43,097 nucleotides of DNA from Prolixibacteraceae bacterium. Its GTDB lineage: Bacteria > Bacteroidota > Bacteroidia > Bacteroidales > Prolixibacteraceae. The notes under the pieces are model-generated. The model was given only the letters and a program-made list of their open reading frames with translations. It was not told the DNA's origin and did not search any database. The translations under genes were made by a program, and so were the position numbers. Positions 7,442 to 15,055 of this stretch are shown piece after piece; the stretch's first letter is position 1, and every line of letters begins with the position of its first letter. Location: NCBI GenBank assembly GCA_025355875.1, contig JANXYV010000146.1, forward strand, positions 1 to 43,097, in the 5' to 3' direction.

Positions 7442-7813
7442 CCGATCACAAAATTGAGAATAGCTATAACCAGCGGGATCTTGCCGGAGGTATTCTTTCC
7501 AAAGCAATTGACGGGTAACACCAACACGTTTCAGTTCAGCGATTAAATAATCACTCAATGAATCGAACCGGACTTGACGGGAACTCTTGACCGTACTTGG
7601 CACTTCTCCGTAAATGAGGGAGGAAAGCCTGATATCGGATAATGCCAATAGTTCAATATAAGATAACCCCGATGAGTGAAACTTGGATTGGTAATGGCGC
7701 AGTGTGTTGCGGCTTAATCCTAATTGAGAAGATATAGACCGCTCTGAGCGACCCACTTCCAAGAGCTGAAGTGCTTTCTTGATCTGTAACATACTTGTGT
7801 TTTTATTAGACAT
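7373..7813 (-). pseudogene. istA: truncated IS21-family transposase IstA (N-terminal part only)
   Basis: From the ATG at 7813 the frame gives about 146 residues: an HTH (IKKALQLLEVGRSERSISSQ, then LGLSRNTLRHYQSKF), the LSYIELLAL stretch, and VTRQLLWKEYLRQDPAGYSY followed by SQFCDRLNQ, the usual order in the DNA-binding part of IstA. A full IstA is about 500 residues with a DDE domain; here the frame turns nonsensical after about LNQLKSS and stops. No istB ATPase gene follows. It is therefore an inactive remnant. Its end repeats lie upstream at 7881-8009. Confidence 0.82.
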
Positions 7814-8014
7814 CGTACTTTTAGTTTGGACCGAAAGTACGAGTGGCAAATCTGTTACAAATCCACCTTATCGTAATTTTAACAAATGGTTCAGTTTGTG
7901 CCGGAATGTCAGTTGAAAACTTACCGAAAAAATCTGTATTCTTTTGTTAATCAATTTTAACAAATGGTTCACTTTCGTCCGGAACAAGTGGTTCACATTG
8001 ATCCGGAATAATCA
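7430..8014 (-). mobile_element. remnant of an IS21-family insertion sequence
   Basis: The intact end is at about 8014, where the minus strand begins TGATTATTCCGGATCAATG. Three copies of a transposase-binding repeat and the 5' third of istA follow. The other end, the rest of istA and istB are missing. The right boundary (about 7400-7441) is where istA-like sequence gives way to an unrelated frame. At 8012-8014 the element is joined directly to the coding tail of a RAYT transposase, so it seems to have inserted into that gene. Confidence 0.72.
7881..8009 (-). repeat. three IS21 terminal repeats of 27 bp
   Basis: Copies at 7881-7907, 7959-7985 and 7983-8009 (plus strand) share AACAAATGGTTCA followed by a variable TTT/CAT block and CCGGAA. 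The last two are offset by 24 bp; the first lies 78 bp further in. IS21-family ends carry multiple such internal repeats as transposase binding sites, which fits their place before istA. Confidence 0.78.
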
Positions 8015-8104
8015 GGTTTGGTTTTCAGGGCGGAAGATTACATGTATAGCAGTGCCGCTGATTATGCAGGAGAAAAGGGAATTCTTGACAATGTTATTGT
8101 TGTT
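8012..8104 (+). pseudogene. C-terminal tail of a REP-associated tyrosine transposase (RAYT)
   Basis: The plus strand reads SGLVFRAEDYMYSSAADYAG then EKGILDNVIVVK and a TAA at about 8102-8104. This matches the end of Bacteroidota RAYT/IS200-like transposases (usual pattern NPVR-S-G-hV, then Y-x-Y-SSA-x-DY). The catalytic HUH part is absent. The fragment begins exactly where the IS21 end stops, so insertion plus deletion removed the front of the gene. Confidence 0.66.
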
Positions 8105-8108
8105 AAAT

Positions 8109-8133
8109 AATGCCACACGATACAATCGTGCGG
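8109..8133 (+). repeat. REP-like hairpin behind the RAYT remnant
   Basis: TGCCACACGAT, a 3-nt loop ACA, then ATCGTGCGGCA: an 11-bp stem with one A/C mismatch, 4 nt after the RAYT stop. RAYT genes are typically flanked by such palindromes. The following 200 bp to 8354 hold no gene that I can support. Confidence 0.6.
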
Positions 8134-8354
8134 CAGCGGCGGGAGTTTGTTGGAATGGATGCGGTGCAATTTGCGAGGATGGATATCAGGGTTTAAAAAA
8201 GGAAAGGAGAAACCAAACCTCCAGTACCGTGGAAGCAAGTAACCATTTTGATATTTCCTGAACTGCTTCACAGAAACCGGGGCTGGTATATTTCTTCAAA
8301 TGGCAGGGTCGCTCAAAGTTGTAACCTGTGCCGGTATATTGAATTCAATTCATT

Positions 8355-9032
8355 TTAATCATCACTTTGAGAATCTGAAGTTTCAATTGGATTGGAAACC
8401 GGGCCATTGGGATAATAAAAAATGCGGATGTAAGCAATGTCACGCATAAAATCGACCCTTCCCACTTCAAGCCGGTTTATTTTGAGACTGAGGCGGGCTT
8501 CAATATCTTTGATTAGATAGTCTCTGTGCTCATCCACGATCATGTCCAGCTTTTCGTAAACAATGACCTTGGAAATTTCATTCTTAAGGTTTTCCAGAAT
8601 AAACAGGATTCCCAGAATAATAAAATTCGTAATGAATAGTTCAACATAACTTATTCTTTTACTGGCAAGTGCATTAATTACAGAAATGCCAATGACTACG
8701 AAAAGGTAAGTCATTTCCTTAATAGGCATCAGATCGGTCCGATATCGGAGGATTCCAAAAACAGCGAAAAGTCCAAGGGCAAATCCGACCTCCAGCTTCA
8801 CATTTTCGAGCAGAAAACATAAAAGGTAAATAATCACACCCATCATAAAAAAGGTGAACTGGTAATCTTTTCTACGTGTTGCCGGGTAATATAGCAATCG
8901 TATAATGATAAACAGAATTGCCAGATTAAATGATAACTTGGTCATCATTGCCAATAAATCAGGAACATCGATAATGCTTGTACCAAAAAGTTTAATGGTC
9001 TCAATAGTTAAGATAGTAATACTTCCCATCAT
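8355..9032 (-). CDS. DUF4956 membrane protein, partner of the VTC-domain protein
   Basis: The 225-residue protein has an N-terminal amphipathic/TM part, TM segments at about 32-48, 58-75 and 105-145, and the DUF4956 hallmark GFALGLFAVFGILRYRTD followed by MPIKEMTYLF. The C-terminal 80 residues are soluble and charged (VYEKLDMIVDEHRDYLIKDI). DUF4956 proteins are regularly encoded next to bacterial VTC-domain proteins. The start overlaps the end of the VTC gene by 29-32 nt (two adjacent ATGs, 9032 and 9029). The role is not known; it may anchor or regulate the polymerase or pass its product across the membrane. Confidence 0.87.
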   Translation of the reverse strand: MMGSITILTIETIKLFGTSIIDVPDLLAMMTKLSFNLAILFIIIRLLYYPATRRKDYQFTFFMMGVIIYLLCFLLENVKLEVGFALGLFAVFGILRYRTDLMPIKEMTYLFVVIGISVINALASKRISYVELFITNFIILGILFILENLKNEISKVIVYEKLDMIVDEHRDYLIKDIEARLSLKINRLEVGRVDFMRDIAYIRIFYYPNGPVSNPIETSDSQSDD

Positions 9033-9780
9033 TTATTTTATTTATAGTTCTAATATCCGTTCTGAAATTGTTACTCTTAAGGTCTTTTTCGAGCATTGAT
9101 CTCCCAATACAGTATTTGCTTACACCACCCCCAACGATTCCGTAATGCCTAAGTGTATTGATCAGCATGGAAGATGCACAGGAATGGGTTTTCCTTTTGA
9201 GTTCCACAATTACAAGGTTATCCAGGGAATGGTCCTTTCCATTATATTGAAAATGAACATGCTGATCGATCGTGGCTCTTTCCTGATAATCGTTGCTTAC
9301 CAGAGTCAAACGTGAGAAATTGGTGTAAATCTTCGGCTCAAATTGAATGTTACGAAAAGGGGTATATTGCCCAAGATAATCCATAGATCTTTCAGACAAC
9401 GTGGTTTCTATATCGTCTGTTTTGATCCTGTTCTTGATGGTACGGTCACCTGTAGTTTTTTCCTTGATCTCGAAAAAGCTTAGGTCACATGATAAATACT
9501 TCCTGCATCGAACTTTATACCGAAAGAATTTTCCTGCATGATGACCTTGAAACATAGAGTTGTCTTTCGTATCGTAATAAAGCGTTGAGTATGGAAATAT
9601 TCTTAGATTTTCAATTTCAAGGATCTTGTAGTTATGCTGAACGGATTTTAAAACATGAGGTAACAGATCCATATGCATTGAAAACTTTGATTCAATGCGA
9701 TCCATAAACATTACAGCATCCATTTCACTCAGCGAAATAGGCTCAAACCCTAAGCATATCGTTTCAATATCTTTTTGCAT
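9001..9780 (-). CDS. VTC-domain (polyphosphate polymerase-like) protein
   Basis: 259 residues from the ATG at 9780 (a GTG at 9807 would add nine). The triphosphate-tunnel motifs of the VTC domain are visible: DRIESKF (R28, E30, K32), STLYYDT at 66-71, a basic strand FRYKVRCRKY (R87-R93), FEIKEK (E104, K106, K108) and VIVELKRK near residue 200. Yeast VTC4 uses this domain to polymerise phosphate from ATP; bacterial members carry the same tunnel residues, but their reaction is less well established. It is soluble and paired with the DUF4956 membrane protein by an overlapping gene junction. Confidence 0.86.
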   Translation of the reverse strand: MQKDIETICLGFEPISLSEMDAVMFMDRIESKFSMHMDLLPHVLKSVQHNYKILEIENLRIFPYSTLYYDTKDNSMFQGHHAGKFFRYKVRCRKYLSCDLSFFEIKEKTTGDRTIKNRIKTDDIETTLSERSMDYLGQYTPFRNIQFEPKIYTNFSRLTLVSNDYQERATIDQHVHFQYNGKDHSLDNLVIVELKRKTHSCASSMLINTLRHYGIVGGGVSKYCIGRSMLEKDLKSNNFRTDIRTINKINDGKYYYLNY

Positions 9781-10002
9781 TTTCCAACCGCCAATCTGTA
9801 TGTGCACAAACGATCCGGATTTCTCAATACCCGAATTAAAAAATTTTACAAAAGAAGTTAATTTGAAAGGATTAAAGAATTATTACATGGCAAAGTTTTA
9901 TTTTTCCTTTAACTCAGGATTTTATTATCTCACTAATCGGGAGGTTCAACAAAACTTTGAAGGTGCTGGTTCAAATAGGCATTAAAGCAGCAGTATTCTG
10001 GC

Positions 10003-10500
10003 CTATTTCAACTTTTTTAGCATCCAAAGACCACAGCCAAAATGTTTGGAGTTTCCCATTGGAGCGCACAGGTATTCAAATCCAAATTTGGCGTAGATTT
10101 TCAGGGCTAAATGCAACTCGTCAAGCGTTTCGAGATAAACCTGCTGAAAGCCCAGCTCTTTGGCTGTTTCCAGACATTTTTCAATCAAAGTCCGTCCCAG
10201 TCCAATGCCTCGGGCTTCCAGCAAAAGGTACATTTTGACCAGTTCGCAGGTATCTTCGGGCAGTCCTTCGGTCGGATAAATTCCGCCTCCGCCAAGAATT
10301 ATTCCTTCAGCTTCAGCCACAAAATAAGCCGCTTTGGGCGTTTGAAACAATTCGAACAAGGCATCGGTAGTTGGATCAAAGAATACGGTACCCGGATTGG
10401 CAGCACCAAATTCTATGAGTGTGTTTCTTACAATGACAGCCAGATCAGTATTATCGGAAGGCTGAATCGGACGAATTTGGATATCAAAGAGGTTAATCAT
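10003..10500 (-). CDS. GNAT family N-acetyltransferase
   Basis: The 165-residue protein has the GNAT fold signature: IQIRPIQPSDNTDLAVIVRN at the start, AYFVAEAEGIILGGGGIYP in the central strands, ELVKMYLLLEARGIGLGRTL containing the acetyl-CoA loop R97-G-I-G-L-G102, and YLETLDELHLALKIYAKFGF at the end. It transfers an acetyl group from acetyl-CoA to an unknown amine. It lies 33 nt downstream of the MBL-fold gene and may be the last gene of the TetR-linked operon. In other species close relatives are annotated only as GNAT. Confidence 0.87.
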   Translation of the reverse strand: MINLFDIQIRPIQPSDNTDLAVIVRNTLIEFGAANPGTVFFDPTTDALFELFQTPKAAYFVAEAEGIILGGGGIYPTEGLPEDTCELVKMYLLLEARGIGLGRTLIEKCLETAKELGFQQVYLETLDELHLALKIYAKFGFEYLCAPMGNSKHFGCGLWMLKKLK

Positions 10501-10533
10501 TGATTTTGGTTTGGAATTCTGCTCCCAAATCTA

Positions 10534-11640
10534 TCAATTTATTCCTTTCCACCATTCGGTAGTCGGCGCGAATTGACTCAGATCAACCAGCTCTCCAATC
10601 ATCGGATGAACCAATGGAACTGCCAGCCTTGCCGCTTCTTTGGTAATTCGGGTAATGGGTTCATCCCAGGCATGAAGCGACAAGGCAAATTTTCCCCAGT
10701 GAACCGGCATCAGGTTTTTAGCTTTTAAATCGATGGCGGCCTGAACGGTTTGTTCGGGCATCATATGGATGTATTTCCATGATTTGTTGTATTGCCCGCA
10801 TTCGAGCAAAGCCAAATCAAACGGACCATATTCAGCGCCAATTTTAGCAAAATGGGTATCGTACCCCGAGTCACCGCCGATGTAGATCTTTTTCGATGGA
10901 GTTTGCAGCACAAAGCAGCACCAGATCGATTGATTCCGTTTGGTGTTTCTTCCGGAGAAATGTCTTGCCGGAGTGGCCATAACCCTGAAACCAGAATCAA
11001 GTTCCGCTGAGTCATTCCAGTCCATTTCGATGATTGCCTCCGGGTCGAATCCCCAGAATTCGAGATGCGCTGCGGTTCCCAGTCCGGTAATTGTTTTTCC
11101 GACTTTCGGTTTCAGTTTCAAAACCGTTTGGTAATCGAGATGATCCCAATGATCGTGGGTGATAATCAGGTAATCGATATCCGGAAAATCTTCAGGCTGA
11201 TAGGTATTGCTGCCATTGAAACTCCTGATCATGAACGAAAAAGGGGAGGCGTTGCCGCTGAAAACCGGGTCAACCAGGAATTTTTTACCGTCAATCTGCA
11301 TGAAATACGATGAATGTCCGAACCACACCAGCACATCTTTTTCAGGATCCAGGTTTTTTAAATCTGTTTTTAACGATGGCAGGGCAGAGGAAGGTGCTTT
11401 TCGTTTGCTGATTTTGAAAATGCCATCCCTGATCATTTCCCATTTCGATACATCTTCAGCAAAAGTGGGTGTGAAACTGAAATTTTGAAACTGTCCGTCC
11501 CTGAAATTCGGTGATTGCTGAATTCGCCGGAGTCGCTCTCCCGAGGCCGGTTTTCCAAAACTGGTCTGATTGACAACTATAAACGTGGTTAGTGCAACCA
11601 GTGCAAAAAAACTGATAAAAATATACATTGCGATTTTCAT
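10534..11640 (-). CDS. MBL-fold metal-dependent hydrolase (NAPE-PLD/UlaG-like), membrane anchored
   Basis: The 368-residue protein has an N-terminal TM segment (residues 4-24), a short linker, and a metallo-beta-lactamase fold: WFGHSSYFMQIDGKKFLVDP (strand pair with FGHS), THDHWDH at 161-167 (metal ligands H162, H164, D166, H167), H227 in PARHFSG, D257 in GGDSGY, and H314 in PVHWGKF. This pattern fits the NAPE-PLD/UlaG-like group, which cleaves phosphodiesters or lactones. It starts 3 nt after the NAD(P)-binding gene, so it is operonic. Probable substrate: a lipid or membrane-associated molecule (inference). Confidence 0.85.
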   Translation of the reverse strand: MKIAMYIFISFFALVALTTFIVVNQTSFGKPASGERLRRIQQSPNFRDGQFQNFSFTPTFAEDVSKWEMIRDGIFKISKRKAPSSALPSLKTDLKNLDPEKDVLVWFGHSSYFMQIDGKKFLVDPVFSGNASPFSFMIRSFNGSNTYQPEDFPDIDYLIITHDHWDHLDYQTVLKLKPKVGKTITGLGTAAHLEFWGFDPEAIIEMDWNDSAELDSGFRVMATPARHFSGRNTKRNQSIWCCFVLQTPSKKIYIGGDSGYDTHFAKIGAEYGPFDLALLECGQYNKSWKYIHMMPEQTVQAAIDLKAKNLMPVHWGKFALSLHAWDEPITRITKEAARLAVPLVHPMIGELVDLSQFAPTTEWWKGIN

Positions 11641-11643
11641 TGG

Positions 11644-12324
11644 TTAAATAACAGCTTTGGCCAGAATTTTCATGTCTTTCATTTCCAGCGTATTTTTTGA
11701 ATACCCGATCAGCGAAGCATTGATCATGGCTGCCGACAGGTCTTTTAGTGAAATCATCATTCCGGGTGCAATAACTTTCAGGACAGAAAACAGCCAGCCC
11801 AGATATTTGTAAGTATTGTAATAGGTTTGCGTTGGCTTCAGCGGCAGGAACGGCTCAATTCCGCCTGGCCGGAAATTGTAGACTTTTTTGAAAGGTAATT
11901 TCATCAAATCGTTTTCGGTTTTGCCTTTTACCCGAGCCCACATTGTTCGTCCTTTCTCGGAGCTATCCGTTCCGGCTCCTGAAATATAACAAAAAGTCAT
12001 TTCAGGATTCAAAGCTGCTAACGTTTTGGCGAAATTCAGGGTCAATGTGTAGGTCAAACCGGTATATTCGGCTTCAGATTTTCCCAAGGCGGTGACCCCC
12101 AGGCAGAAATAGCAGGCATTGTAGCCAGTCAGACGATCACTTAATGATGTGATATCCGAAAAATCCTTGTGAATGATCTCAGTTAGTTTTGGATGAGAAT
12201 ATCCCGTGGAATTCCGGCCGATTACCAAAACCTTTTCAACTTTGGGGTGGTGCAGACATTCATAAAGAACACCTTCGCCAATCATACCGGTGGCTCCGGT
12301 AATGATAACGTTTAATTTTTTCAT
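11644..12324 (-). CDS. NAD(P)-binding atypical SDR (epimerase-like)
   Basis: The 226-residue protein starts with a Rossmann glycine motif (VIITGATGMIGEGVL, residues 6-20) of the extended/atypical SDR type TGATGxxG. CYFCLGVTALGKSEAEYTGL and FCYISGAGTDSSEKG are typical of the HTATIP2/YwnB-like group. The classical YxxxK active site is not obvious, so it may bind NAD(P) without being a standard dehydrogenase. It lies between two other genes of the TetR-linked set with 3- and 22-nt gaps. Confidence 0.82.
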   Translation of the reverse strand: MKKLNVIITGATGMIGEGVLYECLHHPKVEKVLVIGRNSTGYSHPKLTEIIHKDFSDITSLSDRLTGYNACYFCLGVTALGKSEAEYTGLTYTLTLNFAKTLAALNPEMTFCYISGAGTDSSEKGRTMWARVKGKTENDLMKLPFKKVYNFRPGGIEPFLPLKPTQTYYNTYKYLGWLFSVLKVIAPGMMISLKDLSAAMINASLIGYSKNTLEMKDMKILAKAVI

Positions 12325-12346
12325 GGCATTTTTATTTTAATCAAGA

Positions 12347-13159
12347 TTACCTCATCATACCCAGCATCAACCGGTCGAACATCCGATCTGAAAGAATACT
12401 CCGCAAAAACAAAATCAGTTTCGCACCTCCTCCGGTGGCATAACGGGTTTTTGGCCGTTGGGCTTTTGCTGCCCTGACAATTGTTTTGGCTACAACAATA
12501 GGCAACGAACCGTTTTTATCGGCATTGGCCAACATCTTTACATGTTTGGCAGCCAGTGTTTTGTAAACTGTATCTCCCGAAACTTTCAGGAGGTTTTCGC
12601 GTGCGATGCTGTTCCACTCGGTATAAATTGCACCTGGTTTAATAATAACCACATCAATCCCGAATTGTTTCAGTTCCATGCGCAGACTGTCGCTCAGTCC
12701 TTCTACTGCAAATTTAGTGGCATGATACCAGGCTCCGTGAGGTTCGCCAATGCTTCCACCAATTGAAGAGATGTTGATTATTTTGCCTGAATGCTGAACC
12801 CGCATGGCCGGAAGCACCAACTGAATCAATCGTGCCAAACCGAAAATGTTGACTTCAAACTGGTATTTTGCTTCTGAAATCGGCACATCTTCCAAAGCGC
12901 CATACGAACCGTATCCGGCATTGTTGATCAGGATATCAATTCGTTTTTCAGCCTGAAGAATCTCCTGAACTCCTTTGACCATGCTCGTTTCGTCGGTGAC
13001 ATCCATCGCCAGAAGGCGAATCCCTTCTGCTTTCAGATCCTGCATTTTGTCCAGTCTGCGTGCTGCGCCATACACAATAAACCCATTTTGTGCCAGTAAT
13101 TTGGCGGTCTCAAGTCCAATGCCGGAAGATGCTCCGGTAATTAATACTACTTTTTTCAT
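12347..13159 (-). CDS. short-chain dehydrogenase/reductase (classical SDR)
   Basis: 270 residues from the ATG at 13159. TGASSGIG at 8-15, DVTD at 53-56, NNAG at 79-82, ISS at 130-132 and the active pair Y145-x-x-x-K149 (YHATK) are all intact, so it should be an active NAD(P)-dependent oxidoreductase. A GTG at 13198 in the same frame would add 13 residues, but that start lies inside a probable operator, so 13159 is preferred. It begins the downstream part of the TetR-linked gene set. The substrate is unknown. Confidence 0.88.
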   Translation of the reverse strand: MKKVVLITGASSGIGLETAKLLAQNGFIVYGAARRLDKMQDLKAEGIRLLAMDVTDETSMVKGVQEILQAEKRIDILINNAGYGSYGALEDVPISEAKYQFEVNIFGLARLIQLVLPAMRVQHSGKIINISSIGGSIGEPHGAWYHATKFAVEGLSDSLRMELKQFGIDVVIIKPGAIYTEWNSIARENLLKVSGDTVYKTLAAKHVKMLANADKNGSLPIVVAKTIVRAAKAQRPKTRYATGGGAKLILFLRSILSDRMFDRLMLGMMR

Positions 13160-13183
13160 GTTTCTGTATTTTATATTTGTTTT

Positions 13184-13200
13184 CGATTGATCAATCACTC
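13184..13200 (-). promoter_or_regulatory. probable TetR operator, copy 1 (before the SDR gene)
   Basis: CGATTGATCAATCACTC, containing the perfect 12-bp palindrome GATTGATCAATC (13185-13196), 25 nt before the SDR ATG. It matches copy 2 before the tetR gene at 15 of 17 positions, differing only in the two central bases. Confidence 0.6.
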
Positions 13201-13220
13201 TAATATCTTCGCAAAATTTT

Positions 13221-13781
13221 TTAGGTAATCATATCCCAAATCAGATCAAATGATTGATCGATGATTTCTTTCTGCTTTTGCTCATCCACATTTGAGGCAA
13301 TCAGGTATTCGTTGATACCAAAGATGTGGCTGCTAATCAGGGTGAAAAGCAGGTCAACCGGAAGAGATTTCAATACCCGTGCATGAATCGCTTCCTGCAT
13401 AAAATCCATCAAATATCTGGTTTGCTTCAAGATTTCCTCATGTGAAACCATTGACAAATAGGGGGATGTGTGAAACTGTTGGGTAAACCTGAATTCGATC
13501 GGATTCCCGATCGCCCAGTACAAGGATGAAAGATACATCCGTTTGAAGGATGCCTTTATCGTTTCGTCTTCAACCCGGCTATTATCTATACAACCAGTCA
13601 GTTTCGTTTTAATATGAATGAATAAGGCCAGCACCAATTCGTCTTTGGTTTTGTAGTAATGAAACAAAGTTCCGTTCGAAACTCCTGCTTCCTGGGCTAT
13701 TTTGCTGGTAGGTGTACCATGAAACCCAAATTCGACGAAAAGTTTCAGCGCTGCGTTTAATATTTGTTCCTGTTTATCCAT
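13221..13781 (-). CDS. TetR/AcrR family transcriptional regulator
   Basis: The 186-residue protein has a typical TetR N-terminus: ILNAALKLFVEFGFHGTPTS, then KIAQEAGVSNGTLFHYYKTK forming the helix-turn-helix at about 24-45, followed by an all-helical ligand-binding domain. It is the first gene of the same-strand set. A 17-bp near-palindrome lies just upstream of its ATG and another before the SDR, so it probably represses both itself and the downstream genes until a ligand binds. The ligand is unknown. Confidence 0.9.
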   Translation of the reverse strand: MDKQEQILNAALKLFVEFGFHGTPTSKIAQEAGVSNGTLFHYYKTKDELVLALFIHIKTKLTGCIDNSRVEDETIKASFKRMYLSSLYWAIGNPIEFRFTQQFHTSPYLSMVSHEEILKQTRYLMDFMQEAIHARVLKSLPVDLLFTLISSHIFGINEYLIASNVDEQKQKEIIDQSFDLIWDMIT

Positions 13782-13791
13782 TATTAATTTA

Positions 13792-13808
13792 CGATTGACT
13801 AATCACTC
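13792..13808 (-). promoter_or_regulatory. probable TetR operator, copy 2 (before the tetR gene)
   Basis: CGATTGACTAATCACTC, with the interrupted palindrome GATT-GACT-AATC (13793-13804), 11 nt upstream of the tetR ATG. It is nearly identical to copy 1 at 13184-13200. Confidence 0.6.
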
Positions 13809-13956
13809 CACAAAAGTAGAACTTATAATTCGAATCTCCAAGGAAAAATATTGAAATTTTCATCAAATAAAATATCTGTAAAACCTGAAAATTTATAAGT
13901 TGAATATGATGTTTTGGAAGGAATGACTTAACTTTATTCTCTTTTTGGTTAATACC

Positions 13957-14030
13957 CCGACCCTTGGGTCGGTTCCGCTTTCGCCATGTGCGTTAGCCTT
14001 TTTGATACCTCGCGGGCTTGCCCCGAGGTA
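13957..14030. repeat. pair of REP-like hairpins
   Basis: CCGACCCTTGGGTCGG (13957-13972) is a perfect 7-bp stem. TACCTCG-C-GGGC-TT-GCCC-CGAGGTA (14006-14030) is an 11-bp stem with a one-base bulge. The GC-rich pair, separated by 33 bp in an otherwise AT-rich intergenic stretch of about 305 bp, resembles the REP/BIME units mobilised by RAYT transposases. It could also work as a bidirectional barrier between tetR and cobW-like transcription. Confidence 0.5.
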
Positions 14031-14086
14031 GTTCATTGAATATACCTTGTTAGGATTGCTAAGTTTAACTTCTAATCATTTATACC

Positions 14087-15055
14087 TTGCCAGTAAAACC
14101 TAAAATACCGGTATTGATTGTCACCGGGTTCCTTGGATCGGGTAAGACAAGCTTTATTAATCATCTGTTAATGAATAATAAAGGTTTAAAAATCGGATTG
14201 ATCGAGAACGAGTTCGGTGAAGTTTCCATTGACACGAAACTAATGGCCGATAATATGCCTGAAAGCATTCTGGAATTGAACAATGGCTGCATTTGCTGTA
14301 GCATTTTCAATGAATTTTCGCTGGCACTTCAGGAATTGATGAAGAGACATGATCGTTTGGAGCAACTTATCATTGAAACTACCGGAATTGCTGATCCGGG
14401 GCCAATTATTGAATCGTTTTACCGGAATAATGACCTGATCAGACTTTTCGAATTAACCGGAACTATTTGTCTGGTGGATGCCATTCATTTTTCGGATCAA
14501 ACCCTCGATGCAAAACAACAAAAACAAATTCTTCTCAGCGATCTGATAGTTATAAATAAAATGGACAGTTCAGATCCGATTCATATGGAGTTCATCCGGA
14601 ATAAAATAGCGTCTCTGAATAAGACTGCATCTGTGATTGAGACTAATTATGGCCGGATTGATGAACCTCAACTTCAAATCCTTCAGTCAAATATGCAAGA
14701 CGATTTTCTGCATAAAATCCATAGACCTTTTTTTAGCGAGCCTGAAATGGGTGAATTTCATAGTTTTACGATCCGTTTCGGGGGTTTTGTCAACGAAAAC
14801 AGATTTCGCGACTGGTTTAAATACTTCACTTCCATTCACAGCAAATCCATATACAGGATAAAGGGAATCGTAAATTTTGACAACAATCCGTTTCTTGGAA
14901 TCGCTCAGTCGGTGGGAGGAACGGCTTCAATTGCAGAAGGTCCGATCATAAATCCATACGATCGACTCGAAAATGTGTTGGTTGTTATAGGGAAAGAGGT
15001 CAGTAAATTTGAAGTTGAAATGGAAATCGGACAGTTTTTACTTCAGGAAAACTAA
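14087..15055 (+). CDS. CobW/COG0523-family GTP-binding metallochaperone-like protein
   Basis: The 322-residue protein has Walker A GFLGSGKTS (14-22), LIENEFGEV (38-46), the metal-binding GCICC motif (C68, C70, C71), IIETTGIADPGPI, and NKMD as the base-specificity motif. A C-terminal CobW domain follows (FGGFVNENRFRDWF). The family delivers metals such as Zn2+ or Co2+ to client proteins with GTP hydrolysis. The frame opens at a TAA (14066-14068) and has no ATG before the family motif, so the start is TTG at 14087. No Zur-box-like site is evident. It overlaps the convergent AEC gene by 18 nt. Confidence 0.87.
   Translation: MPVKPKIPVLIVTGFLGSGKTSFINHLLMNNKGLKIGLIENEFGEVSIDTKLMADNMPESILELNNGCICCSIFNEFSLALQELMKRHDRLEQLIIETTGIADPGPIIESFYRNNDLIRLFELTGTICLVDAIHFSDQTLDAKQQKQILLSDLIVINKMDSSDPIHMEFIRNKIASLNKTASVIETNYGRIDEPQLQILQSNMQDDFLHKIHRPFFSEPEMGEFHSFTIRFGGFVNENRFRDWFKYFTSIHSKSIYRIKGIVNFDNNPFLGIAQSVGGTASIAEGPIINPYDRLENVLVVIGKEVSKFEVEMEIGQFLLQEN

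Noticed and set aside
7881-8009. Possible CRISPR-like direct repeats
   Set aside because: Only three copies with irregular spacing, and they match IS21 end repeats before istA.
7944-8261. Plus-strand 105-codon frame
   Set aside because: It reads across the IS21 end repeats and the RAYT tail in the wrong frame.
13160-13198. GTG start of the SDR 13 codons upstream
   Set aside because: It would place the start codon inside the probable operator; the ATG at 13159 matches the usual SDR start.
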